DNA from: Brachionus plicatilis
Taxonomy: Eukaryota; Rotifera; Eurotatoria; Ploima; Brachionidae
NCBI GenBank assembly: GCA_010279815.1
Contig: QEOQ01000559.1
Span: forward strand, 264,776 to 328,775
Direction: 5' to 3'
DNA length: 64,000 nucleotides
Shown: positions 10,653 to 21,071 of the stretch, in pieces
How the letters are laid out: each line of letters starts with the position of its first letter
Position numbering within the stretch: the first letter of the stretch is position 1
Made by a program: the position numbers and the translations under genes
Notes under the pieces: model-generated
Databases searched by the model: none
What the model was told of the DNA's origin: nothing
What the model saw: the letters and a program-made list of their open reading frames with translations, nothing else

Positions 10653-11836
10653 GGAGGAAAAGGAAAAAATGGTCCTGACATTAAAATCTTAAGTTAATAT
10701 TTTTAATGACATAAAGATCATTATTAAATCGTACTTTGTTTTTATTTATTACTTTAAAATTTCTTTAATTGTTCTTTATATTTATACAATTAACATTATT
10801 TTAATTTGTTTGCCTTGACAATGGCTCTGAACAGAATTTCATTAAAATTTCTAAAAAAAAATTACTTTAAGTTTTCTCTTTCTGTAAAAGATTCGAAGTC
10901 TAAAAATGCTTTATAATTATTGAAACTCATTAAAAATCTAAAAATTTATCCACATTTAACTTAGTTTCTTCTTAAAATTTTTTGTGATATGGGAACGGTA
11001 CAATTTTCATCAATCATAAAATGATGCAATTTAAAATGCTCAATAAATCGGCATCTTGAAGTTGATGATCAATTCAAGATATCATTTCTTTTCAAAAAGG
11101 TCAACCTTAGATAATAAAATTAATCTTTGATTTAATTTAAATAATTGCAATGTAACATTCTTTACATGCAATGTAGATTTAGAAAATAAAAAAAAAATTA
11201 AAAAAAACATTTCTCAATCCATTGATAATCGATTTTTATATTTAAATGTATTAACTGATTTTTTGTAAAGTTAATTTTAAATTTTTTATTTCAAAAGTAT
11301 TTGTATCTGGCATTCACAATTAAATTTAAAAAAGAAATTAAAAAAATAAATTCCAAATAAATAATAAATTGAAAATAAAACTTTACTAAAAATCAGTTAA
11401 ATAAATTAAAAATCGATTGTATCAATGGATTGAGAAAAACTATTTTGATTAAGGTAGGGATTGATTTTATACATGACTTTTCTTTTGAGCACGAATCTGG
11501 ACTTCTTTGTTTAAAACTAAATTTAGGAATGAATAAAGAATTATTTGTTTTTAGTCTATACAATCCAATCAACAAATTACTTAATTTTGATGGGTAAGGA
11601 TTAGAGTTTATAGTTAGAGTTAATGGTAGTCGTGGTAACCTTAACGCCAGTACAAAGCATATAGGCTGTTAAGGAGAAAATGAAAACGGCTCAATGATAA
11701 AAAAATTATCAAAAAAAAGTTAGATTTTTCAGTAATTAATGACAAGTGTCCTATCTTTAATATATTAAACGCGAACTTTTTTTTTAAATTTAGTTTTATT
11801 AAATTCTTCCTCATCAATAGACAAACTTATTGATTT
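10653..11836. other. No gene seen between the channel gene and the Ty3/gypsy element
   Basis: AT-rich sequence without coding signal. Short runs such as TTGATTTAATTTAAATAATT occur, but no element ends were identified. Confidence 0.45.
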
Positions 11837-12065
11837 TGTAAAGTCTCGGTTTTGGACTTTAGGGATTTAAGCCAAGAATTAAATAAAACAATCAAATTTA
11901 GTTAAAGTTTATTTAAATGGAATCCGAAATTACAACAAAAGAGGTAGTGGTTTATATATTAGCTAGAACATGTGATTCAGCTGCAGAAAAATGAAAACAT
12001 GTTTGTAAAGGACTAGAGAAAAATTAGTAAAAGAAACTGAGTGTAGTTGTGACTGGATCACAACA
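11837..12065 (-). repeat. 3' LTR of the Ty3/gypsy element
   Basis: 229 bp, bounded by TG...CA in element orientation and identical by eye to 18093-18321. It is related over most of its length to the 203-bp LTRs at 23504 and 24756. Shared words include AACAAAAGAGGTAGTGGTTT and GCTAGAACATGTGATTCAGC. Confidence 0.95.
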
Positions 12066-12078
12066 TACCTTCGCCCTG
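12066..12078 (-). other. Polypurine tract
   Basis: Read on the minus strand, GGGCGAAGGTA directly precedes the 3' LTR. The related element at 23504 has AAGGGGAAGGTA in the same place, as expected for the plus-strand primer. Confidence 0.6.
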
Positions 12079-12164
12079 AAGTTAAGTTCCTCAGGAACGA
12101 AAGAAAAATACAAAACAAAAACAACTATTAAACCATTACTCATCTGGAACCATTACTTACTTTT

Positions 12165-12891
12165 TTAAAATTTTAACTTTGTATAATAATTAAAGTCGAG
12201 TGCTGTTCTACAGCTCGGGCAGTTGAATTCTGTTGGACTACAGAAAGAGTCCGCTTGCCTTCGGTTACGGTCCAGGGCTCTAATGTACGTGTACAGGCAT
12301 ATTTCGCAGAAGACATGCCCACATTTGACACTTACGAGCGAGGCGGCGTCGGTAAGCGCGCCGAAGCAGATAACGAAGGTACCTTCAGCTAGCTTTGTAT
12401 TTGGTTCGGCTGACGGCTTGTTAAGACTGCGTACTGGTGGTCGGTTGATATTTGGGTCGGACGCAGTCAACTGTTGTAGGGGTAGTGGTACCCAGCGTGA
12501 AGGTCTCGCTACGGGGGCTGAAGCGTTATCGGTCGGTGTTTGGGCATTGGGACGAGCCTGCTCCAGTTCTTGATTTCTCATCCGCAGGGCAACGATTTCG
12601 TCACGGAGCTGGTTGACTTGGGCGCGATGTTGCTGGATAAGATCTCCATTTAATTTCTCCAAGTCACGTTCCCTTTCCAACATCCTCCGGTTTGCATTAC
12701 TGACCCGATTGAGCTCTTCATTCACTTCAGCCTGCCTTTCTCTGAATTCATGCTCCCTACGTGTTAGCGTCGCTAGTTGTCGAACCACTCTTCGACTTGC
12801 CGGTGTTTCGTCAAGTAAGCGATGCGGTCCGGTTGGTACCGGATTGATTTCGAACCAAATGCGGGTGTTTGCGATGCCTTCGCGTTTGAGA
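12165..12891 (-). CDS. RING-finger/coiled-coil ORF inside the Ty3/gypsy element (5' part lost in N gap)
   Basis: An open frame runs from the N gap at 12892 to a stop at 12165. After about 33 residues comes a long charged coiled coil rich in Arg, Glu and Gln, a Pro/Ser linker, and a C-terminal RING-type domain. Its ligand pattern is VIC, VKC, CGH, HVFC, FCEIC, then NCPSC. The first cysteine of the usual C-x2-C pair is Phe here (TFVIC), so 7 of 8 ligands remain. RING domains usually recruit E2 enzymes for ubiquitin transfer. Here a role in the element life cycle is only inference. Position between integrase and 3' LTR is where env-like third ORFs sit. A plausible start ATG is at 13005 beyond the gap, preceded by acceptor-like ACACATTTAG. 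The gap length is not reliable, so the frame across it is unknown. Confidence 0.8.
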
Positions 12892-12992
12892 NNNNNNNNN
12901 NNNNNNNNNNNNNNNNNNNNNNNNNNNNNNNNNNNNNNNNNNNNNNNNNNNNNNNNNNNNNNNNNNNNNNNNNNNNNNNNNNNNNNNNNNNN
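12892..12992. other. Assembly gap (101 N)
   Basis: A run of undetermined bases between the start region and the body of the RING ORF. The size is probably nominal, so reading frames on the two sides should not be compared. Confidence 0.98.
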
Positions 12993-13115
12993 TGCTTTTG
13001 CTCATTTTACCTAAATGTGTTTAAAAAATTTGTTAATTCGTAATTATAGAAAAACTTAAAAATTTAATTCGAAACTAAATTTGGAATTGATATTTACAAT
13101 GGGTTTTGTATAGAT

Positions 13116-14915
13116 TTAATATTTTAAACGGTCAACTGGTTTTTTAACACGTCGGCTTTTACGCATTTGAGTTTTAGCCTGTTCGGCTTGACGACGCAAG
13201 TACTGGTTCGGCAAAAATGGGCTATCATCATATGTTGGTTCCGTTTCAGATTCTGATGACCCCTCACGAGTGTTTTGGTTGATATTAACTAGAGTACGGT
13301 CCACTACACTTGGCCCTTCGTTGACTTCCTGTCGGTGCTTACCGGGACAGTCTGTGTCGCTCCAGATCACTTGACTTCCAGGAGTGTCTTGACTTTTGTC
13401 TCGTGAACCAGTATCTCGGTTTCTAGTATTCGTTATCTTTGCTTGCTTTGGTTGTTTTGGCTTTTTTATCCTTTGTTTAGGCGTTTTCTCTGAGACTTCT
13501 ATGACATCATCGTCTACCAGATTTGTAAAGTTCCCAAAAAATCTCTTGAGGCGGTTTTGGTGTACTATTTTTGTTTTAGATTTTGGTTGTTGGACCTTCT
13601 TTATTTTGTAGTTGACTGCGCCAATTTTGTCCAGTACTAAGAACGGTCCTTCCCATTTGTGGGCCAGTTTTTTCGATAATCCAGTTGTTACGCTTGGTTT
13701 TGTTAGCAAGACGAGATCGTCTATTTTATATTCCAGTGGTTTGATGTTTCTGTCGTGGTAAATCTTTGATTTGTCAACCATTACGTCTCGATTGTTTGAT
13801 ACACTTTTATATACTGAATTTAATTGCTCTTTTAATTCATTTACGTAGTGGTTCACTCTTGTTGTTAAATTTTCTTCAATAACAACCTCGCCTCCTTCCC
13901 CTTCGCCAGTTTGATCGCCACAGATCAAATCTATCGGTACTTTGGGTTTTCTCCCGAACATTACTTCATACGGGGTGTGATTGGTTGTTGCATGTGTTGA
14001 GGTATTGTATGCAAAAGCAAGGAACTGTAATAGCATATCCCAGTTGTTCTGGTTTTCGTTCACGAAGCACGCCACCATCGTTTTGAGTGTACGATTAAAT
14101 CGTTCAGTTAATCCGTCGCATTCTGGGTGGTACGGTGAAGTTTTTAGTTGGTAGATATCCAACATCTCATAAACTTTCTTCAAAACTTCGGCTTGATAGT
14201 TCTTTGCTCCGTCACTAAGGATGTTGCAACATAACCCATAGAGCATCATAAAATTAATAAGCTTTCCTGCTACGACATCTGTGGTGGTATTATTTAATGC
14301 GTATAACACAACCCATTTTGAAAAGTGATCACAAATAACCAGTATGTACATATTCCCATCTTTTGTTAGTGGTAGTGGCCCAATTATGTCTGTCGTAACC
14401 AGTTGTAATGGTTTTGTAGGTCTGAGTGGTTGGAGTTGGCCTCTACCGATGGTTCTCGGGTTTTTTACTTTCTGACAAGTCACACACTCCTTAATGAACT
14501 TAATCACTCTACTTTGAGGCCCTGGCCGATAGAACCTGTTTTTTATTTTGTCCAATGTTTTTCGTACGCCCAGGTGACCATTAAAAATTGAACTGTGAAT
14601 GAATTTAATGATATGACCAACCATCTGCACCGGTAAAATTAATAATGGGGTCGTATCTACCTTGTCGTCCTCTTTGAACCAATAAAGTCGTCCATCTATA
14701 ACTTTCAATTGATGATAGTGGGTATATAAGATCCTCTTGAGACTCGTGTCAAGTTCATCATTTGGTAGTATTGGTTTGACATCACCATTTCCCATCACTA
14801 ACTCTTTCAACCATTTAATGCACGTGTCTTTCTCTTGTTCTTCGCTTGTAACAGCAATCGGACACCTAGGTACTTCTGGCTCTTCTTTAACATTTGAGAT
14901 GAAGTTAATTACTTG
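13116..14915 (-). CDS. Ty3/gypsy integrase and C-terminal tail (downstream of an in-frame stop)
   Basis: This frame is the same as the upstream gag-pol frame and is separated from it by one TAA (14916-14918). Numbering from the Met at 14810 (564 residues): zinc-binding H72-H79-C109-C112; catalytic D141 (TTDIIGP), D200 (NILSDGAKN) and E236 (CDGLTERFN); then MFGRKPKVPIDL, a GPY/F-like module (HKWEGPFLVLDK), and a basic/acidic tail of about 150 residues. There is no chromodomain. All catalytic residues are intact. It would be made only if the stop is read through or if a separate start is used. Confidence 0.93.
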   Translation of the reverse strand, partial: QVINFISNVKEEPEVPRCPIAVTSEEQEKDTCIKWLKELVMGNGDVKPILPNDELDTSLKRILYTHYHQLKVIDGRLYWFKEDDKVDTTPLLILPVQMVGHIIKFIHSSIFNGHLGVRKTLDKIKNRFYRPGPQSRVIKFIKECVTCQKVKNPRTIGRGQLQPLRPTKPLQLVTTDIIGPLPLTKDGNMYILVICDHFSKWVVLYALNNTTTDVVAGKLINFMMLYGLCCNILSDGAKNYQAEVLKKVYEMLDIYQLKTSPYHPECDGLTERFNRTLKTMVACFVNENQNNWDMLLQFLAFAYNTSTHATTNHTPYEVMFGRKPKVPIDLICGDQTGEGEGGEVVIEENLTTRVNHYVNELKEQLNSVYKSVSNNRDVMVDKSKIYHDRNIKPLEYKIDDLVLLTKPSVTTGLSKKLAHKWEGPFLVLDKIGAVNYKIKKVQQPKSKTKIVHQNRLKRFFGNFTNLVDDDVIEVSEKTPKQRIKKPKQPKQAKITNTRNRDTGSRDKSQDTPGSQVIWSDTDCPGKHRQEVNEGPSVVDRTLVNINQNTREGSSESETEPTYDDSPFLPNQYLRRQAEQAKTQMRKSRRVKKPVDRLKY

Positions 14916-17855
14916 TTATACCTCCTCGCCTGATTCTTTATCTTGTTCTGTATCATTAAGTGGCCATCTGGAAAGTGCATCGGCATTGGTGTGCGTTTTT
15001 CCACTACGATACAAAATTTTGAACTCATAATTTTGAATTCGTATCAGCCAACGTGAAAGACGAGCGTTTGGGTTTTTGCATGACATCAACCATGATAACG
15101 GTTGATGATCCGTAACAGCATCGAATTCTTTTCCAAACAGGAGGTTGTGGAAATGTTCCATAGACAGTACCATTGATAGCAGTTCTTTCTCGGTTGTTGA
15201 GTACTTTCTTTGGGCCTTATTTAATGGTTTGCTAAAGTACCCCACTGGTCTAATTTGTCCATCTCTCTCTTGTGCGAGTACCGCGCCGACTCCTATGTTA
15301 CTAGCGTCTGTGTAGAGAGTAAATCTCTTTGTAAAGTCAGGTAGCACTAACACAGTTTCGGTCGATAAACATGTTCTCAGCGTATCAAAGGCTTTTTGAC
15401 ACTCGCTCGTCCAGACCAAATCGTTGGGCTCGTTTACTATTAGCTCGATGTGTTTCAAGTGTTCAACTAGTGAATCGGAATGTATTAGGATGTCGTCCAG
15501 GTAGACCATTACAAAACCGGCATCGATAAACTTTGCTAGGACCTGATTCATTGCACGTTGGAATGTAGCTGGCGCATTTGTTAATCCCATGGGCATCACT
15601 AAATACTCAAACAGGCCCCACTCGCACGTAAACGCGGTGAATTGACGACATTCGGGTCTCATTAAGATTTGAAAATAACCAGTAAAGAGGTCTAGTTTGG
15701 TGTACCATTTCGATTTACTCAACCTTGAAAACATATCATCACTATTCGGGAGTGGGTGGGCATCTTTTAAAGTTCGACCATTTAGCAATCGATAGTCGAC
15801 TGTTACTCTTATTGATCCGTCTGGCTTGGTTACAAGGAGCAGGGGCGAGGCCCATGGTGAATCGCTTTTTTGAATTAACCCGGCTTCTAACATCTCATCC
15901 AACATCTTTTTAAACTCCTCTCTCTTACTGTGGGGAACTCGTCGCATCTTTTGCTTAATCGGTGGTAGACTATAATCTATCATTTTAATTACGTGCTCGA
16001 AACATCTGGACGGTTTTAACTCTTTCAGGCATGCGGCTGAGTTGTTTTTTAGTAACTCATGTATCCTCGTAATGTAATGGTCCACATTCACTTCGCATAA
16101 GTTACTCACCCTGAGCGGTGATTGTAATACTCTCTTACGATAAAATTTCGGGTGTGTTGTCAGTTTATTCGTCATGATTTGGGCAGTCCGTTTTAGTTGA
16201 TCTATTGGTTGTTTGAAGAAAGGGAACTTTGGTAAAACATCCATTCCTAATAGGCAATCCATGACCAAGTTTTTTACAACAATGATAAACGTTAGTACCG
16301 CGAAGTCTCCAATTCTAAATTCGACATACGTTTTGCCAAGAACGTCTAAACCACTACCACCGGCACTTGCAATGAAGTTTGTTACCGTTTCTAATGGAGA
16401 TGGGTTTTCAATACACTTGTAAACCTCCTCACTAATCACTGTTATTTGGGCTCCTGTATCGACGGCGTAAATGATTGGACATCCATCTACCTCTGCCTCC
16501 CCTTCAATGGATAAGTCTTCTCTTTGTGGCGAGGACTCTTCTTCCGGGATTGCTTCAAGTTTTGTTGGTCCTCTTTGTGCCTGTACGACTTCTCCGTCGC
16601 TACAACCTTCTTCTTGAAAAACTTGATCTGATCTTACAACGATTCCTGTTCTGCCAGTGAGGACCCTGTGGCGATTTAGTTTTGTCCTTCTACTTTGGTC
16701 TTTGATCGGTTGAGGTCTGTTGAAATAGTAGTTGTGTACGGCTTTAATGACTGTATCATTATTCTGCTGGTTAGGTGGACGATACCTCTGGTGGCCTGGA
16801 TTTCTGAAACAGTCGCTCTCCAAATGTCTATGGTGTGAGCATCGTGTACACCATGGTTCACTTGTTCTAACGTCTCGTGTTGCGGTTTGGTACTGGTTAC
16901 TTGGTAGCGTATTCTGTTGGGTTTGGCTTCCTGGATATGGTGTGCGTTGCCTGTACACGTATTGGTTTGGAGCTGTCTGGTAAATCGATAGCGTTGGGTT
17001 GGGGTCATTGTACACCTCTTCAAACTTCGTAAATGCTTCTTCCAATTCATACGCCCTCGTCGCGGCCTCATTTAAGGTTCTACATACGGGTGGCTTTGCT
17101 AACTCACTCTTGATCTTGTGGTCATAAATACCTCGGATGAATCTATCGATTATTTTAGACTCCACGACTCGTAATGGTTCCGATGGGTAAGCCGCACTCG
17201 CTAGGCATTCTAATTCGCACAGATAGCTGTATATGTTTTCACCTTGCCTTTGTCTTCTTGCTGCAAATTCCATAAGCGGGTCTGTCTGCCGGTAGACTCT
17301 TCCATACAATTTTAACATCACATCTTTTATTTCCTCATAGTTGGCGTCAGGTTTTTGATTGAGTAGGCGTTGTTCCAATTTAACTAAACACCGGTCATCA
17401 ACAAGAGTTAATAGCGCGCTAGCTCTGTCAGGGAGTCTCAGGGCATACCTTTCGAAACTTCTTATCCATGTGTTGAAATCGTGTTGTTCTGTAAATCGAC
17501 TTGGTGCGAATGATGGGAGGTTCGTTAATGGGATATGATAGCTGGTTCTGGGTCCTGTCATCCATTTGAACGGCGAGTAGATAATGGTTAAAAATACGTG
17601 TGTCCATGCGTTTATACCGTCGGAACACCTCTTTACTACCCACAAAAGAATATAAACCATTATTAATATTTTGATGATTGTTCTATGTTGGTTTTGAATG
17701 TACTCGTACATTGGATCGATCATTTCGTCCATGAACTTGGACATAATACCAATAAATGTCTCTTTTTGTAATGGTTCGGACTGATAATGAAAGAAAAAGT
17801 TCTTCGTTCCGTATGAAATGTACTTGAAAAACGTGATTGGGTTGAAAAACCTCAT
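14916..17855 (-). CDS. Ty3/gypsy Gag-protease-RT-RNase H polyprotein, RT thumb deleted
   Basis: 979 residues. The Gag region has an N-terminal hydrophobic helix (residues about 60-76, IIKILIMVYILLWVVK), a retrotransposon Gag fold region (about 115-275), and a zinc knuckle CTRCSHHRHLESDC (336-349; C-x2-C-x4-H-x4-C). Protease active site is DTGA at 466-469. RT spans about 640-800 with first Asp in KLDLFTGY (722) and YLDD at 785-788. RNase H starts around YTDAS (D850), with E890, D915 and D959 positions present. Directly after EHLKHIELI (about 806) the sequence jumps to the segment that normally precedes RNase H. About 75-80 residues of RT thumb/connection are missing without loss of frame. Gag and Pol share one frame with no shift. 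The start ATG is 238 nt inside the 5' LTR edge. Confidence 0.93.
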   Translation of the reverse strand: MRFFNPITFFKYISYGTKNFFFHYQSEPLQKETFIGIMSKFMDEMIDPMYEYIQNQHRTIIKILIMVYILLWVVKRCSDGINAWTHVFLTIIYSPFKWMTGPRTSYHIPLTNLPSFAPSRFTEQHDFNTWIRSFERYALRLPDRASALLTLVDDRCLVKLEQRLLNQKPDANYEEIKDVMLKLYGRVYRQTDPLMEFAARRQRQGENIYSYLCELECLASAAYPSEPLRVVESKIIDRFIRGIYDHKIKSELAKPPVCRTLNEAATRAYELEEAFTKFEEVYNDPNPTLSIYQTAPNQYVYRQRTPYPGSQTQQNTLPSNQYQTATRDVRTSEPWCTRCSHHRHLESDCFRNPGHQRYRPPNQQNNDTVIKAVHNYYFNRPQPIKDQSRRTKLNRHRVLTGRTGIVVRSDQVFQEEGCSDGEVVQAQRGPTKLEAIPEEESSPQREDLSIEGEAEVDGCPIIYAVDTGAQITVISEEVYKCIENPSPLETVTNFIASAGGSGLDVLGKTYVEFRIGDFAVLTFIIVVKNLVMDCLLGMDVLPKFPFFKQPIDQLKRTAQIMTNKLTTHPKFYRKRVLQSPLRVSNLCEVNVDHYITRIHELLKNNSAACLKELKPSRCFEHVIKMIDYSLPPIKQKMRRVPHSKREEFKKMLDEMLEAGLIQKSDSPWASPLLLVTKPDGSIRVTVDYRLLNGRTLKDAHPLPNSDDMFSRLSKSKWYTKLDLFTGYFQILMRPECRQFTAFTCEWGLFEYLVMPMGLTNAPATFQRAMNQVLAKFIDAGFVMVYLDDILIHSDSLVEHLKHIELIVNEPNDLVWTSECQKAFDTLRTCLSTETVLVLPDFTKRFTLYTDASNIGVGAVLAQERDGQIRPVGYFSKPLNKAQRKYSTTEKELLSMVLSMEHFHNLLFGKEFDAVTDHQPLSWLMSCKNPNARLSRWLIRIQNYEFKILYRSGKTHTNADALSRWPLNDTEQDKESGEEV

Positions 17856-18073
17856 GATGCCCTTGCTTTATCCTGAACTCGTGTTTAATTGTGTGTAATA
17901 GACTTATTTTCAGTGGCGCACCACTCGTCTTGTGCTTTATATATGTATTGTATAATTGCGTCACGAGGCGCACCACGCGACCAATTCGTTAACTTTGTTT
18001 TGCAACGTTTACAACTTGAATTAATTTCACGTGTGTTCGTGTCTTAGGATTCTCCTAAAATATATAGAGGAAT

Positions 18074-18090
18074 CCTCCCGTTGGGCACCA
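18074..18090 (-). other. Primer-binding site of the Ty3/gypsy element
   Basis: TGGTGCCCAACGGGAGG on the minus strand, 2 nt inside the 5' LTR. It begins with TGG, complementary to a tRNA CCA end. The same 17 bases follow the 5' LTR of the 23504-24958 element (24737-24753), so both use the same primer. The tRNA was not identified. Confidence 0.85.
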
Positions 18091-18092
18091 AA

Positions 18093-18321
18093 TGTAAAGT
18101 CTCGGTTTTGGACTTTAGGGATTTAAGCCAAGAATTAAATAAAACAATCAAATTTAGTTAAAGTTTATTTAAATGGAATCCGAAATTACAACAAAAGAGG
18201 TAGTGGTTTATATATTAGCTAGAACATGTGATTCAGCTGCAGAAAAATGAAAACATGTTTGTAAAGGACTAGAGAAAAATTAGTAAAAGAAACTGAGTGT
18301 AGTTGTGACTGGATCACAACA
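18093..18321 (-). repeat. 5' LTR of the Ty3/gypsy element
   Basis: 229 bp, the partner of 11837-12065. The TATATATTAGC-like stretch and the AT-rich promoter region are shared. The adjacent target duplication is ATTT. Confidence 0.95.
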
Positions 18322-19259
18322 ATTTTCATGTTCTAAAAAGCCAGAATATGACTTATAACCAATTCCCAATTGAAGCATTCATTTATATGGACTCCAAGAT
18401 AAAAAGCAAATCAACAATCAGCAGGTTTAATTAAAATAAAGCAAACTGGCAATTTTTTTTACCTTAAATATTGAAAGGGATAACTTAACCGATTACTTAC
18501 TTTCAAAAGATGAGCTGAATAACAAAATTACAAAAAAAATCGTTTTTGCTTCACAAAAATGCATTCCCTGTTAATTAGAGAAAAACAATACAACCTGTCT
18601 ACCACCAAATATAATTAAGCTGATCAAAGAAGGTTTGAAAATAAGATTAAATTTCATAGAATCAGCTGTCCAAAGCATAAGAAAATATTTAATCACTTAA
18701 ATCCAGATTTAAAAAACACATTTAAAAAATTTTGAAACTAACATTAGTTTGATTTCATCCAGAAAATGTGGAAAAATCCACTCTTAAAAGGCCCTTTTGG
18801 AAAAAAAATTAATAAAATTAGGTGAAAGAAAGGAACAAAATAAATTCCTACTTAAATCTCAAATAACAAGGAAATAAAAATAAAGAAAAAGGAAAATAAT
18901 TCCGAGAAATATTAAATTGAACATAATGTCTTAACTCTGATCTAATAAATGCTGAAATAGATAGTGAATTAACTAATTTAAATTCTGAATTCTTTAAAAA
19001 TTACAATCAGTGTAATTTCAATGATCATATTTGCCCAATTTAATAAATCTTGGCGGTACCTGACCAAATTGTTATTTTTAAATATAAAAAGCTTAAATAT
19101 TGCTAACTTTTGATCACAACATAGATTTCATGATCACATAGTTATTGATTTATTTTGAATAAATATATTCAAAGGTTTTTCACCATTTTCTTTTTTTGAC
19201 ATTGGTTCAGATTGTCACTTTTCCTTAAATTATATTTTAATTTCCTTGAGTCATTTTTA
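18322..19259. other. No gene seen
   Basis: AT-rich sequence between the Ty3/gypsy element and a decayed LINE. It may include unrecognisable LINE 3' sequence, but no motif supports that. Confidence 0.4.
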
Positions 19260-21060
19260 TTTGATTTCATTCTTAAATTTTCGGGCGAATTATCGAAAAA
19301 AAGCGTTTTATAAGCAAAAGATAACATTCTAGAAAGAATTCTATACTGAAAAGCAAATAAATCATATTTTTTCTAGAAAATTATTAATATTATTGAGGTT
19401 ATCAACTTCAGATTTAAATTTAAACAATTTAAAAATTGATAAAGAATAACTTATAGCAATTTTGATTATTGCGTCTTTTAACAAATAACACAAAAGAGAG
19501 AGAACAATAATCAGAATAAGGCAAAATAAATGTCTCTAAAAAATTGAATTTTTCCAGAAGTAGTCGGTTAGAAGAGTATACTAAAACTTAACAGTTTTTT
19601 GTTTTCAACTAATGAGATACTACAGGCAAGCTTTGAAAAATTAAGAATTTGATCAATCCTATAACTTAAGAGACTTTTTTCATCTACGACTAGTATATCA
19701 TTTCCAAAAATATTTACCTTGTCAGGAAAATTAGATCGTTTATTCGAAAATATCATACAATATGTTTTGGACCAATTTATATCTATCTTATTATATTGTT
19801 ATAAAAACACCAATTATTAAGACTTTTAATGATAGTTGAAAAATTTATTAATTCACTTACCAAATCTTTATCTGAATGAATAATTGTCGTATCACCAGTG
19901 AATATTTTAATGTGAAATTTAACAAAGAGATAAGAGAAATCATTTATAGAAGTAGACCTTATACCGAACCTTGCGTTACACCTGATTTAATTGAAATAGG
20001 TTTAGATTTTTTTTCCCTAGTCGAACAATTTGTGATCTTTTAGTGAAATAATTCGATAGAACACTTAAGGGATTATTATCAAATCCAAAGTGAAAAAATT
20101 TTAAAAGCAAAATATTGGAGTCTATCACATCAAAAGCTTTTTTAAAATCGGAAAATAATAATATATATGTAAGTTTTTTTTCCTTAGCATGATTAATTTC
20201 ACTTGAATATTCATGTAGATTCGTCTGACTTGGATGACCAGGTCTAAATCAATGTTGACCATTAAAGAAAATATTTTTTGATTCAAAAAAGTTAGAAATT
20301 TGACTTGCTAGTAACCTTTCAAACATTTTTACTATTTGAGACAAAACTTGTTAAGCCCTGGAATTAATTTATCTGATCTGTCTCCTTTATTTTATTATAT
20401 AGTAAAGATTTTTGGAATGAATAACAAAAAAACCTCTTTTTTTTTATTTTAATTCCTTAGCACCGTGAAATATAAATTTAGCTGAGTCATTTTCCTTTGA
20501 GGATTTAGACTCAAAATAATTTTTCATTTTTTTGCGGTTAAGCTGTTAAAATTCTCTTCTAGCTTCCCTGTATTCATTCAAATTAGGAACATCCCTATAA
20601 TTCAAATATTTATGATAGCAAAAGTCCCTAAAATTTCTTAAATTTCTTAATTCAGAATCAAACCAAGGACTTTGCTGATATTTTTTTATTCTAAATTCCA
20701 TTAATGGACAGCAAGCCAAAATTAATTTTTTCTTTGATATAATTCCATTTTTCTTCTATACTAGGGAGCTTATCTAGTAATGAAAAATCAGAATTTATTA
20801 AAAATTCACCAGTCTTAATAAAATTTCTTTTAGATATTAAACGAAAGGTCTTAATATTTAAATTAATTCTAAGAGTTGAAATAGCGAAAGATCCCTTAAA
20901 GGAATTTATGGTCACTAAAAGGACAGCCGACTATCGAAGAAATTGACTCGAAGTTTTCCTGATGGATAATATGATCAATATGATCTATCACTAAACCTAA
21001 AATCACCATTTTAATGATCCATATTAAGATCACCAACAAGAACAACTCTCTTATTAGCAG
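19260..21060 (-). pseudogene. Decayed LINE (AP endonuclease plus reverse transcriptase)
   Basis: Minus-strand reading in shifting frames gives, in order, an endonuclease end (VVLVGDLN at about 21030-21060, then a GCPFSDHKF block near 20910-20930), and a linker at 20600-20700 reading SPWFDSELRNLRNFRDF, typical between endonuclease and RT. Next come RT blocks at about 20130-20320 (FERLLASQISNFFES, LFSDFKKAFDVIDSNILL) and about 19830-19930 (AGDTT-like box and IKSLNNWC), ending near 19570. Stops and frameshifts are frequent. The layout is that of a Jockey/CR1-type element with one APE endonuclease. It is inactive. Confidence 0.75.
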
Positions 21061-21071
21061 GGACGACCAAA

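Larger units (their letters stand above)
11837..18321 (-). mobile_element. Ty3/gypsy LTR retrotransposon, structurally complete, recent
   Basis: A 6485-bp element in minus orientation. The two 229-bp LTRs (11837-12065 and 18093-18321) show no difference that I could see. They start TGTTGTGATC and end GACTTTACA in element orientation. A 4-bp target duplication ATTT flanks them (11833-11836 and 18322-18325). Internal order from 5': primer-binding site, gag-protease-RT-RNase H, integrase, then an extra RING-finger ORF, a polypurine tract and the 3' LTR. A 101-base run of N lies inside. Identical LTRs imply recent insertion, but the pol is damaged (see the coding entries). It may have moved with proteins supplied in trans. 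Confidence 0.95.

Noticed and set aside
16676..17071. Alternative-frame ORF inside gag
   Set aside because: It overlaps the zinc-knuckle region of Gag in another frame with no recognisable content.
11837..18321. Envelope gene in the Ty3/gypsy element
   Set aside because: The third ORF has a RING domain and a coiled coil, with no signal peptide, fusion peptide or membrane anchor.
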